Below, one piece after another: positions 8,239-14,771 of a stretch of 32,778 nt of DNA (its first letter is position 1; every line of letters starts with the position of its first letter). The stretch comes from Bacillota bacterium (GTDB lineage: Bacteria; Bacillota; Dethiobacteria; Dethiobacterales; Dethiobacteraceae). The notes under the pieces were generated by a model, which was not told where the DNA came from, searched no databases, and saw only the letters and a list, made by a program, of their open reading frames with translations. The stretch is from contig QLUR01000032.1 of NCBI GenBank assembly GCA_018725565.1, forward strand, positions 1 to 32,778. The letters run 5' to 3'. The position numbers and the translations under genes are program-made.

Positions 8239-10065
8239 GTGTGCGGAATAGTCGGTTATATCGGGGAGCGTCAAGCTTACCCCATCCTGATAGAGGGTTT
8301 GAAAAAACTGGAGTACCGTGGCTATGACTCAGCCGGAGTGGCGCTGCTGTGCAACGGAAGCCTGGAACTTGCCAAATCGGTAGGCAGGCTGGCAGCGCTG
8401 GAAGAAAAGGTCGGGCAAGTTGTCCCGTCCGGCTGCACAGGCATCGGACACACCCGCTGGGCAACTCATGGGCGCCCAAGCGACGCCAACGCTCATCCTC
8501 ACAGTGACTGCAGCGGGGAATTTGTGGTCATTCATAATGGGATTATAGAAAACTACCTGCCGCTCCGAAACTGGCTGCAGTCACTGGGACACCGCTTTTG
8601 CTCGGATACCGACACCGAGGTGCTGGCACACTTGGCAGAGCACTTCTATAACGGGAATCTAGGAGATACGATGCGCAAAATCATGGCGCACGTCCATGGC
8701 TCATACGGCCTGGTACTGATGACTTCACGTGAACCGGAAGTACTGGTTTGCGCCCGCAAAGACAGCCCGTTAATTATCGGCCTCGGTGAAGGGGAAAACT
8801 TTATCGCCTCAGATATCCCGGCTCTCCTTAAATACACTCGCAAGACTTATCTTTTAAATGACGGCGAACTTGCTCTGGTCACCAAGTCAGCCGTCCGCGT
8901 GGAAAACGCGCAGGGCGAACGTCTGGCAAAACAGGTATTTCACGTTAAATGGGATGCAGTTTCTGCTGAAAAAGAGGGATATGAACATTTTATGCGCAAG
9001 GAAATCCACGAACAAGCCAGAGCGGTGCGGGACACCATGCGCGGCCGCCTGACCGAAGACGGGCAGGTAACCCTGCATGAACTCGGGCTTCTGCCGGAGC
9101 GAGTCAGGGCTTTGCACAAAATAGCGATTGTCGCCTGCGGCACGGCTTACCACGCCGGACTGGTCGGCAAATATGTTTTTGAAAAATTGCTCCGTATCCC
9201 GGTGGAGGTCGATATTGCTTCGGAATTCCGTTACCGCGAACCGCTGCTTTCGCCTGATACCCTAGTTGTGGTTATCAGCCAGTCTGGCGAAACAGCCGAT
9301 ACTCTGGCCGCGCTGCGCCTGGCCAAGGAAAAAGGCTGCCCAGTGATTGCGGTCACCAACGTAGTCGGCAGTTCAGTTTCCCGCGAGGCTGACCATATCG
9401 TCTACACCTGGGCCGGCCCGGAAATAGCAGTAGCTTCCACCAAAGCTTATACGACCCAGCTAATCGTTCTATACCTGCTGGCTCTCCAGCTGGGGGCCTG
9501 GAACGGAACCGTTGAAGCTTCTGAAATTGCCCGGATTGCCGCAGCCCTGCAGGAACTGCCGGCGCAAATCGACGGACTGCTGCACAAAGAAGAGCTGTTA
9601 AAAGATTTCTCCCGCCGTATTTCTGCCTGGGAAGACGCTTTCTTCATCGGGCGCGGCCTGGACTGGGCCGTAGCACTGGAAGCTTCGCTTAAACTAAAAG
9701 AGATTTCCTATATTCATGCCGAAGCATATGCTGCCGGGGAACTAAAGCACGGCACCCTGGCGCTGATAACGGAAAATATTCCGGTTATCGCCCTGGCCAC
9801 ACAGCCGCATCTTTATGAAAAGATGTGGAGCAACGTCCAGGAAGTAAAGGCACGCGACGCCCAGATACTTGCTATTACCATGGAAAGCGAAGAAACAAAA
9901 AGCCAAGGTGCGGACGCCATCTTTACCGTTCCGGCGACTCTCCCGCTCCTGGCCCCAGTGCTCACCGTTATCCCCCTGCAGCTGATTGCTTACCATACCG
10001 CCGTCTTGCGCGGCTGCGATGTCGACAAGCCGCGTAACCTGGCCAAAAGCGTCACGGTTGAGTAA
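8239..10065 (+). CDS. glmS: Glutamine-fructose-6-phosphate aminotransferase GlmS
   Basis: Makes glucosamine-6-phosphate from fructose-6-phosphate and glutamine, the first committed step to UDP-GlcNAc and the substrate of the adjacent GlmM. 608 residues. Cys2 (MCGIVGYIG) is the N-terminal glutaminase nucleophile, the glutaminase domain runs to about 220, two SIS domains follow, and the conserved C-terminal tail KPRNLAKSVTVE is intact. The GTG start follows AGGAGG (8221-8226) and only 17 bases separate it from the glmM stop. There is therefore no room for a glmS ribozyme directly before the gene, in contrast to many Firmicutes. Confidence 0.97.
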   Translation: MCGIVGYIGERQAYPILIEGLKKLEYRGYDSAGVALLCNGSLELAKSVGRLAALEEKVGQVVPSGCTGIGHTRWATHGRPSDANAHPHSDCSGEFVVIHNGIIENYLPLRNWLQSLGHRFCSDTDTEVLAHLAEHFYNGNLGDTMRKIMAHVHGSYGLVLMTSREPEVLVCARKDSPLIIGLGEGENFIASDIPALLKYTRKTYLLNDGELALVTKSAVRVENAQGERLAKQVFHVKWDAVSAEKEGYEHFMRKEIHEQARAVRDTMRGRLTEDGQVTLHELGLLPERVRALHKIAIVACGTAYHAGLVGKYVFEKLLRIPVEVDIASEFRYREPLLSPDTLVVVISQSGETADTLAALRLAKEKGCPVIAVTNVVGSSVSREADHIVYTWAGPEIAVASTKAYTTQLIVLYLLALQLGAWNGTVEASEIARIAAALQELPAQIDGLLHKEELLKDFSRRISAWEDAFFIGRGLDWAVALEASLKLKEISYIHAEAYAAGELKHGTLALITENIPVIALATQPHLYEKMWSNVQEVKARDAQILAITMESEETKSQGADAIFTVPATLPLLAPVLTVIPLQLIAYHTAVLRGCDVDKPRNLAKSVTVE

Positions 10066-10085
10066 TACTTTTCGGTCCTTTATCT

Positions 10086-10217
10086 GTCGGCAAGGAAAAC
10101 TACAGCGGCAAGTTCTTCATAAGGATTCCTAAAAGCCTACACAAAAAATTGTCCATTGAGGCTCAAAGAGAAGGTATCTCGCTGAACCGGTATACCCTTT
10201 ATAAACTGAGCCGGTAG
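10086..10217 (+). pseudogene. Remnant of a HicB-type antitoxin (C-terminal DNA-binding part)
   Basis: A frame without a usable start ends at the TAG 10215-10217. Its last ~37 residues read like the ribbon-helix-helix end of HicB proteins: SGKFFIRIPKSLHKKLS, then EAQREGISLNRYTLYKLS. The N-terminal HicB half and any hicA are missing. It lies between glmS and the Phd/RelE module, suggesting an earlier toxin-antitoxin system at the same spot. Resemblance was judged by eye. Confidence 0.6.
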
Positions 10218-10303
10218 CCGCTTTCGCTACGCAGCTCTTCAGGGCAAAGTCATAAATCATTGTTGCTGATAAATTTGATGTATTATTTTACGAATGAAAA
10301 GGG

Positions 10304-10309
10304 TATAAT
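10304..10309 (+). promoter_or_regulatory. Possible -10 box of the Phd/RelE module
   Basis: A perfect TATAAT 28 bases before the ATG at 10337. At 17 bases upstream there is no good -35 box (TATTAT), so strength is doubtful; toxin-antitoxin promoters are often autorepressed. Confidence 0.35.
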
Positions 10310-10336
10310 AACAACAAAGAAGGGGGGTTGCTATCA

Positions 10337-10591
10337 ATGCCAAACATTAAGCCTATATCAGATTTAAGAAATTACAACGAAATCTTGCGGGACATAGTCG
10401 TAGGTGAACCAGTGTTTTTAACCAAAAATGGCAGAGGGAAATATGCTATTATTGATATTAATGAATATGAGAAATTAAAGGCCTCACTAAAGCTGATGTC
10501 ACAGCTTGCCCAAGGAGAACTGGCTGCGAAAGAGAAAGGATGGATGACAATAGAGGAAGTGGAATCGGAACTGGGGCTTGAGGATGTATAA
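10337..10591 (+). CDS. Phd/YefM-family antitoxin
   Basis: 84 residues. The N-terminal half (PISDLRNYNEILRDI, then PVFLTKNGRGKYAIID) is the Phd/YefM DNA-binding fold, and the C-terminal half is a charged helix that would wrap the toxin. It should neutralise the RelE-type toxin of the next gene and repress its own promoter. Start: AGGGGGGT lies eight bases before the ATG at 10337; a TTG at 10328 overlaps that ribosome site. The stop overlaps the toxin start by eight bases. The module is AT-richer than the neighbouring glm genes, a sign of horizontal gain. Confidence 0.85.
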   Translation: MPNIKPISDLRNYNEILRDIVVGEPVFLTKNGRGKYAIIDINEYEKLKASLKLMSQLAQGELAAKEKGWMTIEEVESELGLEDV

Positions 10592-10907
10592 GCTGAAAAT
10601 TTCGCCCGAAGCTAAAGACGATTTAGCTAAAATTAAAGCCTGCATTTCTCAGGAACTTTGCAATCCACAGGCAGCTGTAAATCTTGTTACTAAAATGACC
10701 AAAAAGATGCGCAGGCTGACAGAACACCCCGGAATAGGTTCGCCGCTGTCTTCCATCATAGATATACAGACAGATTACCGTTTTCTTGTCTGTGACAATT
10801 ATCTGATGTTTTACAGGTACGAAGATGGAATTGTTTTGGTGTCAAGAATCTTATACAACAGGCGGAATTATACGCGTATCCTGTTCGGCGATTTGCCAGA
10901 TGACTGA
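10584..10907 (+). CDS. RelE/ParE-family toxin
   Basis: 107 residues with the order of the RelE/ParE fold: YKLKISPEAKDDLAKI at the start, EHPGIGSPL in the middle, and YRFLVCDNYLMFYRYEDG and RILYNRRNY at the end. RelE members cut mRNA at the ribosome while ParE members poison gyrase; sequence alone does not decide here. It overlaps the antitoxin gene by eight bases. A strong terminator (10986-11020) follows about 80 bases after the stop. Confidence 0.85.
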   Translation: MYKLKISPEAKDDLAKIKACISQELCNPQAAVNLVTKMTKKMRRLTEHPGIGSPLSSIIDIQTDYRFLVCDNYLMFYRYEDGIVLVSRILYNRRNYTRILFGDLPDD

Positions 10908-10962
10908 AGAAAGCAAAGTTTCAGGGTTGGATCTCCAAAGCCCCTACAAAACTGGGGCACAG

Positions 10963-11051
10963 TTAACCGTCTAAGCAGCGCTCTCGCGCCGGGGATGAGT
11001 TCCCCGGCGCTTTTGTTTTTCCTGCCAGATATAATTCAGTATGGTGTTCCT
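10963..11051. repeat. Terminator-bearing direct repeat, copy 1
   Basis: About 89 bp, closely matched by 11891-11975. The shared parts are AAGCAGCGCT or GAGCAGCGCT, the hairpin, then CCTGCCAGATATAATTCAGT and ATGGTGT. The two copies bracket the vapBC module, in the same orientation. A short piece (GGTATGGCGTCCCTCGA) recurs at 12410-12426. Confidence 0.8.
10986..11020 (+). terminator. Rho-independent terminator after relE
   Basis: Perfect 10-bp stem GCGCCGGGGA/TCCCCGGCGC with loop TGAGT, followed by TTTTGTTTTT. It lies inside the first terminator-bearing repeat. Confidence 0.9.
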
Positions 11052-11087
11052 CGAATTAAAAGTTAGCTTTTCCAAATGACTCCCGCA

Positions 11088-11105
11088 TGTTATACTTAAT
11101 GTATA
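11088..11105 (+). promoter_or_regulatory. Extended -10 and palindromic operator of vapBC
   Basis: TG-T-TATACT (11088-11096) is an extended -10 box. It merges with a palindrome TATAC-TTAAT-GTATA (11091-11105), a likely site for the ribbon-helix-helix antitoxin encoded 27 bases downstream. No good -35 box is seen, which an extended -10 can tolerate. Confidence 0.5.
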
Positions 11106-11131
11106 GCAAGAAGAAACAGGAGGGTTTAAAA

Positions 11132-11416
11132 ATGGTTGAGAAAACGCGCCTGAAAGCCGTCAGATTTCCTGAATCCCTTGCCAGAGACTTAAGTAAGTAT
11201 ATACAGCGTGGCAGGCAAAGTGAATTCATTATCCAGGCTACTGAAGAAGCTCTGATTCGTTTGAAGCAGGCCAGCGCCCTGCAAGAATGTCGAGGCGTCT
11301 ATAAAGCAGAGGATTATCCCGAATTCGAAACCAGGGAAAGCACTGAAGCGTGGGTAAGAAATCTGCGCCAGGAAGCTGAAGCAAGAATGTCCGGGTCGAT
11401 TCAGGATGAAAAGTGA
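11132..11416 (+). CDS. vapB: VapB-type ribbon-helix-helix antitoxin
   Basis: 94 residues. The N-terminus (RLKAVRFPESLARDLSKYI, then GRQSEFIIQATEEAL) is a ribbon-helix-helix DNA-binding domain, and the acidic C-terminus should bind the PIN toxin. The ATG at 11132 follows ACAGGAGGGT at eight bases; a longer in-frame ORF from 11087 overlaps the promoter and is rejected. The gene overlaps vapC by 11 bases. It is likely to repress its own transcription at the palindrome 11091-11105. Confidence 0.8.
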   Translation: MVEKTRLKAVRFPESLARDLSKYIQRGRQSEFIIQATEEALIRLKQASALQECRGVYKAEDYPEFETRESTEAWVRNLRQEAEARMSGSIQDEK

Positions 11417-11825
11417 AACGCCGGTTAAAGGTTTTTTGCTGGATACTACGGCATTGATTGCTTTCCTGCGGGGTGACAGGCAAACAATCGAACTTTTGGA
11501 GACTCTCCGGGGAAAAGCTCCTCTTGCAGCTTGTCCCGTAACCGTAGCTGAAGTCTTTTGCGGGGCCAGGGATAATGAATTGGTTTTAACAGACCACTTT
11601 CTTTCCAGCTTAGTGTTTTTCCCCATTGACTATGAGACATCCCGGCTAGCTGGACGCTGGCGCTCGAGCTTTGCTGGAAAGGGCATTACCCTGAGCCTGC
11701 CCGATACTCTAATAGCTGCTGTGGCCATCAAAAACAGCTTGGTTTTGGTAACGGCCAACAAAAAACATTATCCCATGGAGGAGTTGATAATCATCACTCA
11801 TTGTGCAGGAAATGGGCGTCGTTGA
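11406..11825 (+). CDS. vapC: VapC-type PIN-domain toxin
   Basis: 139-residue PIN-domain ribonuclease. Acidic metal-binding positions are Asp13 (LLDTTALI), Glu49 (TVAEVFCG) and Asp100 (LPDTLIAA). The fourth site reads VTANKKHY, like the TxNxxHF form common in VapC. VapC enzymes cut tRNA or rRNA at single sites; which one is not predictable here. The start overlaps vapB, the usual coupling. The second terminator-bearing repeat follows 66 bases after the stop, so the module is framed on both sides by the same element. Confidence 0.87.
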   Translation: MKSETPVKGFLLDTTALIAFLRGDRQTIELLETLRGKAPLAACPVTVAEVFCGARDNELVLTDHFLSSLVFFPIDYETSRLAGRWRSSFAGKGITLSLPDTLIAAVAIKNSLVLVTANKKHYPMEELIIITHCAGNGRR

Positions 11826-11890
11826 CAATACCGACATTTACCGCTTAATGTACCTGACTCTGTTTGGCGAATGGCTGCAGTAGTTTAAAT

Positions 11891-11975
11891 TTAATCCGCT
11901 CTGAGCAGCGCTCGCGCCGGGAACTACTCCCCGGCGCTTTTGCTTTTCCTGCCAGATATAATTCAGTATGGTGTC
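11891..11975. repeat. Terminator-bearing direct repeat, copy 2
   Basis: Second copy of the element at 10963-11051, with small differences in the hairpin loop and one arm. It fills most of the stretch between vapC and the coiled-coil gene. Confidence 0.8.
11914..11947 (+). terminator. Rho-independent terminator after vapC
   Basis: Stem GCGCCGGG/CCCGGCGC with an intervening loop, followed by TTTTGCTTTT. It is the counterpart of the terminator after relE. Confidence 0.88.
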
Positions 11976-12018
11976 CCAATAATACGTCCCAGCAAAATTT
12001 GTCCGTTGAACTGCTGTT

Positions 12019-12387
12019 CTATTTACTGCGTCTAAAGATAATTTCCTCGTGCTTGGATACCTGAGCTTCAACACGGTCAAGTTTATCCGAGATAAGTTTA
12101 TCCCCGTCAAATAAGGCGCCCAGCTTTTGGCCGTGGTCGTGCTCGATTTTGATGACAATAGCCTTGACACTGCCCAGTTCGGTTTTGACACTGCCCAGTT
12201 CGGTTTTGACACTGCCCAGTTCGGTTTTGACACTGCCCAGTTCGGTTTTGACACTGCCCAGTTCGGTCTTGATTTCAGACATTCCTGTCTCAAGATTCAG
12301 AAGCCGCTTATCTACGTCCAGTAGCCTCCCATTTAAGTCAATATACATCTTTTCAAGCAGGCTCAGGATTTTTTCTCCGTTTTCCAC
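12019..12387 (-). CDS. Small coiled-coil protein with ELGSVKT heptad repeats
   Basis: Function not recognised. About 122 residues, predicted all-helical. Five identical heptads (ELGSVKT) in the middle are encoded by five 21-bp DNA repeats, flanked by non-repeated helices (LLDVDKRLLNLETGMSEIK before, KIEHDHGQKLGALFDG after). It has no signal peptide or membrane helix, so it is probably a soluble rod that forms a dimer or trimer. CAAGGGAG overlaps the GTG at 12396 but stands eight bases before the in-frame GTG at 12387, which I prefer. Copy number of the repeats can change by slippage without a frameshift. Similar small coiled-coil proteins occur near mobile DNA, but this is only an impression. 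Confidence 0.6.
   Translation of the reverse strand: MENGEKILSLLEKMYIDLNGRLLDVDKRLLNLETGMSEIKTELGSVKTELGSVKTELGSVKTELGSVKTELGSVKAIVIKIEHDHGQKLGALFDGDKLISDKLDRVEAQVSKHEEIIFRRSK
12166..12270. repeat. Five 21-bp tandem repeats inside the coiled-coil gene
   Basis: Units start at 12166, 12187, 12208, 12229 and 12250 (plus strand GACACTGCCCAGTTCGGT plus three bases). They are identical apart from the edge of the last unit and encode one heptad each. Confidence 0.95.
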
Positions 12388-12396
12388 AAGATTCAC

Positions 12397-12566
12397 TCCC
12401 TTGAAATTCGGTATGGCGTCCCTCGACTTGTCCCGATATACTCCAGTAATTCCGCGTATTTTGCCAAATTCCTTTCTGTCGCGCCCTGCTTCCGTTTATA
12501 GAAATTGAGTGTGCGTCCCCGAATCGCTGTGTTATGTAACCTTAATACGGTAATTTTAATGGAAAT
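12397..12566. other. Non-coding stretch before the PstS-like promoter
   Basis: No gene is supported here. With the promoter and leader that follow, the gap to the next CDS is about 450 bases. A short piece of the terminator-bearing repeat (12410-12426) is present. A 68-codon minus-strand frame (12393-12599) is protein-like only in its second half and has no ribosome site. Confidence 0.5.
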
Positions 12567-12620
12567 TTTAACCTCGGTTAACACTACTTCTCTAACCACT
12601 TAACATTGCCCCGCTATAAT
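12567..12620 (+). promoter_or_regulatory. Putative PhoP-box promoter of the PstS-like/pseudopilin operon
   Basis: TTTAACC (12567), TTAACA (12578) and TTAACA (12600) are spaced by one and two 11-base turns, and a perfect TATAAT lies at 12615-12620, 15 bases after the start of the last box. Firmicute PhoP binds TTAACA-like hexamers repeated about every 11 bases. The same arrangement with the same distance to TATAAT recurs at 19433-19487. The gene downstream encodes a phosphate-binding protein, which supports the reading. Confidence 0.65.
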
Positions 12621-12849
12621 GAAAGCGGGCAGGGTACATGCCCTAAAGGTCCGCAAGTACCGTTCGGGCCTGCCGCAACTAATGGTCGGGAGGTGGTGAG
12701 GGTAGAGGATCGGCAGAGAAAGTCTTAAGAAAGCATCCTAGTGACTGACAACTGAAAAGACAAGGGTAGGCAAACCGACAACATGAACAGGCTCGCAAAA
12801 AACTTTTGGCACATTGATGCCAAAAAAATTATACCAAGGAGGAAGCAAA
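12621..12849 (+). other. Long structured 5' leader of the PstS-like gene
   Basis: About 220 transcribed bases precede the GTG. Possible hairpins are GGGCA/TGCCC (12627 onwards), AGGTCCG/CGGGCCT (about 12647-12678), and an 8-bp stem TTTTGGCA/TGCCAAAA at 12804-12825, just ahead of the ribosome site AAGGAGG (12836-12842). I could not match it to a known riboswitch class. Confidence 0.45.
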
Positions 12850-14721
12850 GTGAAGAAAAGATTTAAGTCGATTTTTCTTTTAGTAGCCATGCTGGTCCTC
12901 TCCCTGGTCCTGGGCAGCGTGGCGCCGCTGGCCGCGCCGGCGGAAGCGTCCGCCGCCCCGACCATTAACGGGCAGACAGTGACAACCCGCCGTATCGGCG
13001 CGACCCGCGGGCGCGGCGGTGTGGAACTGGCCAATGCGGCCTCGCTCCGGACAGCGCTGCAGCAGACAAGTGTTGCTGCGGTGGCTGAAGTCACCCCCGG
13101 CTCCATGCTGATCCGGCACGGCAGCCATGAACTGTTTATCCTGGCAGGCAGCCGCACCGCTTTCTTGACGACCGGCGTCGGCACCGCCACCCCGAGTACC
13201 AGAAATATTACCTTAACGGCGCTGCCGCAGACCGTGGCAGCCCGTGATCTGTTTGTACCGTTTGCCGACGTAGTGCGCCATTTAGGCGGCAGCTTCAGCA
13301 CCGCCCGTGTCGCCACCGTGCGGGCTGCCGCGCCGGCGGGCCCGTTCGCGTTTGATGCTGCCAATCCTGCCAGAGACCGCGATGTAGTTGCAGTCTCAGG
13401 CGTGCGCATGGTCGGCCGCGGCGCCACTTTCCCCAATACCCTGTACGGAAGCGGCGTGACGCCTGCGGTTGGTTCGTGGGTATACGGGTTCAGAGCTGCC
13501 TCCCAGGATATTGGTGGCGGCATCTCTGGCTATAACGTAACTCTCGCCGGCGCAGCTCCCGTGGGTACTCCCGTGGGTACTGATGGAGTTCCCCGTCCTG
13601 CTGATGCCATAACCGGCTCCGGTGTTGGTGTGGATGCTGTCCGTCTGCGCCTTGCCGATTTCGGCGGCACCGATATGATCAGTCTCGTGCCAGCCGCTGT
13701 TTTGGAAGCCTTCCCGGCCATCCCCACCGCCAAAGGCGGCGTGGCAGTGCTCTTTAACGTGAATGACACCAATGGCGTTCGTATCCGCCACCTGAACTTG
13801 ACTGCCGATATTATTGCCCGTATTTACCTCGGTCAAATCACTCGTTGGAACGACGCGGCGCTCGTCCGGCTCAACCCGGGCGTAGCCCTGCCGAATGAAG
13901 TTATCCAGGTGAACTGGCGTCCGGACGTTTCCGGCACCACGGAAATCTTCACAGCTTACCTGAACGCCGCTTCGCGCGTTTGGCGGGAGACGCTGACGTC
14001 CGCGCAGCGGACTACTGTAGACACGGATGATGTGGTCACACCCGGCGTTGGCGGTTGGACAACTCCGAGCCATGCCGCTATGACCGTGCAAACTGGTCAC
14101 CACCGCACAGGCGACGGCGGCAGCAGAATGCGGGACAGGGTTGCTAACACTACCGCTGCTGCAGGTGGCTCACCTGTTGCCACTAACGACGCTCATTTCG
14201 GAGCCGCCAATAATTCCATTGGTTTTGTCAGCTATGGCGACGTTGTTGGCTTTTTTAACGCCAACCGCATTGGTATAGCCCGCGTGCAAAACCGCGCCGG
14301 GATTTTTGTCCTGCCGCTCCTGGCCAATGTGTACGCCGCCGGCATCGGGCACGGCAACGTGCTGGCCCACCCGGTCAACTCCGCCAATCCCGGCGCCTAC
14401 CCCATTACCGGCCTGACCTGGATTATGGTAGAAAGAGACCCTGGCGTGGCTAAGCCTGTCGGCGACTCGGTGCAGATCGCTGATGGCGACCCTGCCATTC
14501 CCGGTAATCAACCCGACACTCTTATCACAGCGCAAGGCGCCCTAGCAGACGCCGACCTTACGGCTGCGCTCCAGCGCAACGCCGTGGTAGCTGACTTTAT
14601 CCGCTGGGCGGTCGTGCAAGGCTTTGGCGATGCGCAAGCGCGCAGCTTGCACATGGCGCCGCTGACGCCTACCATGAAGCGTGAAGCCGCCAGATTGCTT
14701 GAGACAATCCGGATTAACTAA
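12850..14721 (+). CDS. Secreted PstS-like phosphate-binding protein with extra N-terminal domain
   Basis: 623 residues from the GTG at 12850, seven bases after AAGGAGG. A signal peptide (residues 1-36, cut near ASA) has no lipobox Cys, so the protein is probably released or surface-bound by other means. Residues ~37-155 resemble the copper amine oxidase N-like domain of Clostridia (INGQTV ... AARDLFVPFADVVRHLGG). From ~185 a PstS fold follows: GRGATFP (189-195), DFGGTD (270-275), LTADIIARIYLGQITRWND and RPDVSGTT (357-364), so the phosphate ligands of E. coli PstS are kept. Long Ala/Gly/Thr-rich inserts make it nearly twice the normal PstS length. No pstCAB follows; pseudopilins do, 50 bases on. 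A role as pilus-borne or secreted phosphate binder is inference. Confidence 0.8.
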   Translation: MKKRFKSIFLLVAMLVLSLVLGSVAPLAAPAEASAAPTINGQTVTTRRIGATRGRGGVELANAASLRTALQQTSVAAVAEVTPGSMLIRHGSHELFILAGSRTAFLTTGVGTATPSTRNITLTALPQTVAARDLFVPFADVVRHLGGSFSTARVATVRAAAPAGPFAFDAANPARDRDVVAVSGVRMVGRGATFPNTLYGSGVTPAVGSWVYGFRAASQDIGGGISGYNVTLAGAAPVGTPVGTDGVPRPADAITGSGVGVDAVRLRLADFGGTDMISLVPAAVLEAFPAIPTAKGGVAVLFNVNDTNGVRIRHLNLTADIIARIYLGQITRWNDAALVRLNPGVALPNEVIQVNWRPDVSGTTEIFTAYLNAASRVWRETLTSAQRTTVDTDDVVTPGVGGWTTPSHAAMTVQTGHHRTGDGGSRMRDRVANTTAAAGGSPVATNDAHFGAANNSIGFVSYGDVVGFFNANRIGIARVQNRAGIFVLPLLANVYAAGIGHGNVLAHPVNSANPGAYPITGLTWIMVERDPGVAKPVGDSVQIADGDPAIPGNQPDTLITAQGALADADLTAALQRNAVVADFIRWAVVQGFGDAQARSLHMAPLTPTMKREAARLLETIRIN

Positions 14722-14771
14722 CTGAAAGTTCTTGAGTCTGACTCTAAATAATCTGTTAAGGAGTGAAAGAA

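Noticed and set aside
12166-12270. CRISPR-like array
   Set aside because: The 21-bp units are directly adjacent with no spacers and encode protein heptads.
12393-12599. 68-codon ORF on the minus strand
   Set aside because: Only its second half looks protein-like, it has no ribosome site, and it overlaps the Pho-type boxes. It may be a relic, but I cannot name it.
12621-12849. Cyclic-di-GMP or other known riboswitch in the PstS-like leader
   Set aside because: A GGCAAACC-like piece is present, but the other conserved parts (for example GACGCAAAGCC and the second stem) are missing or do not pair.
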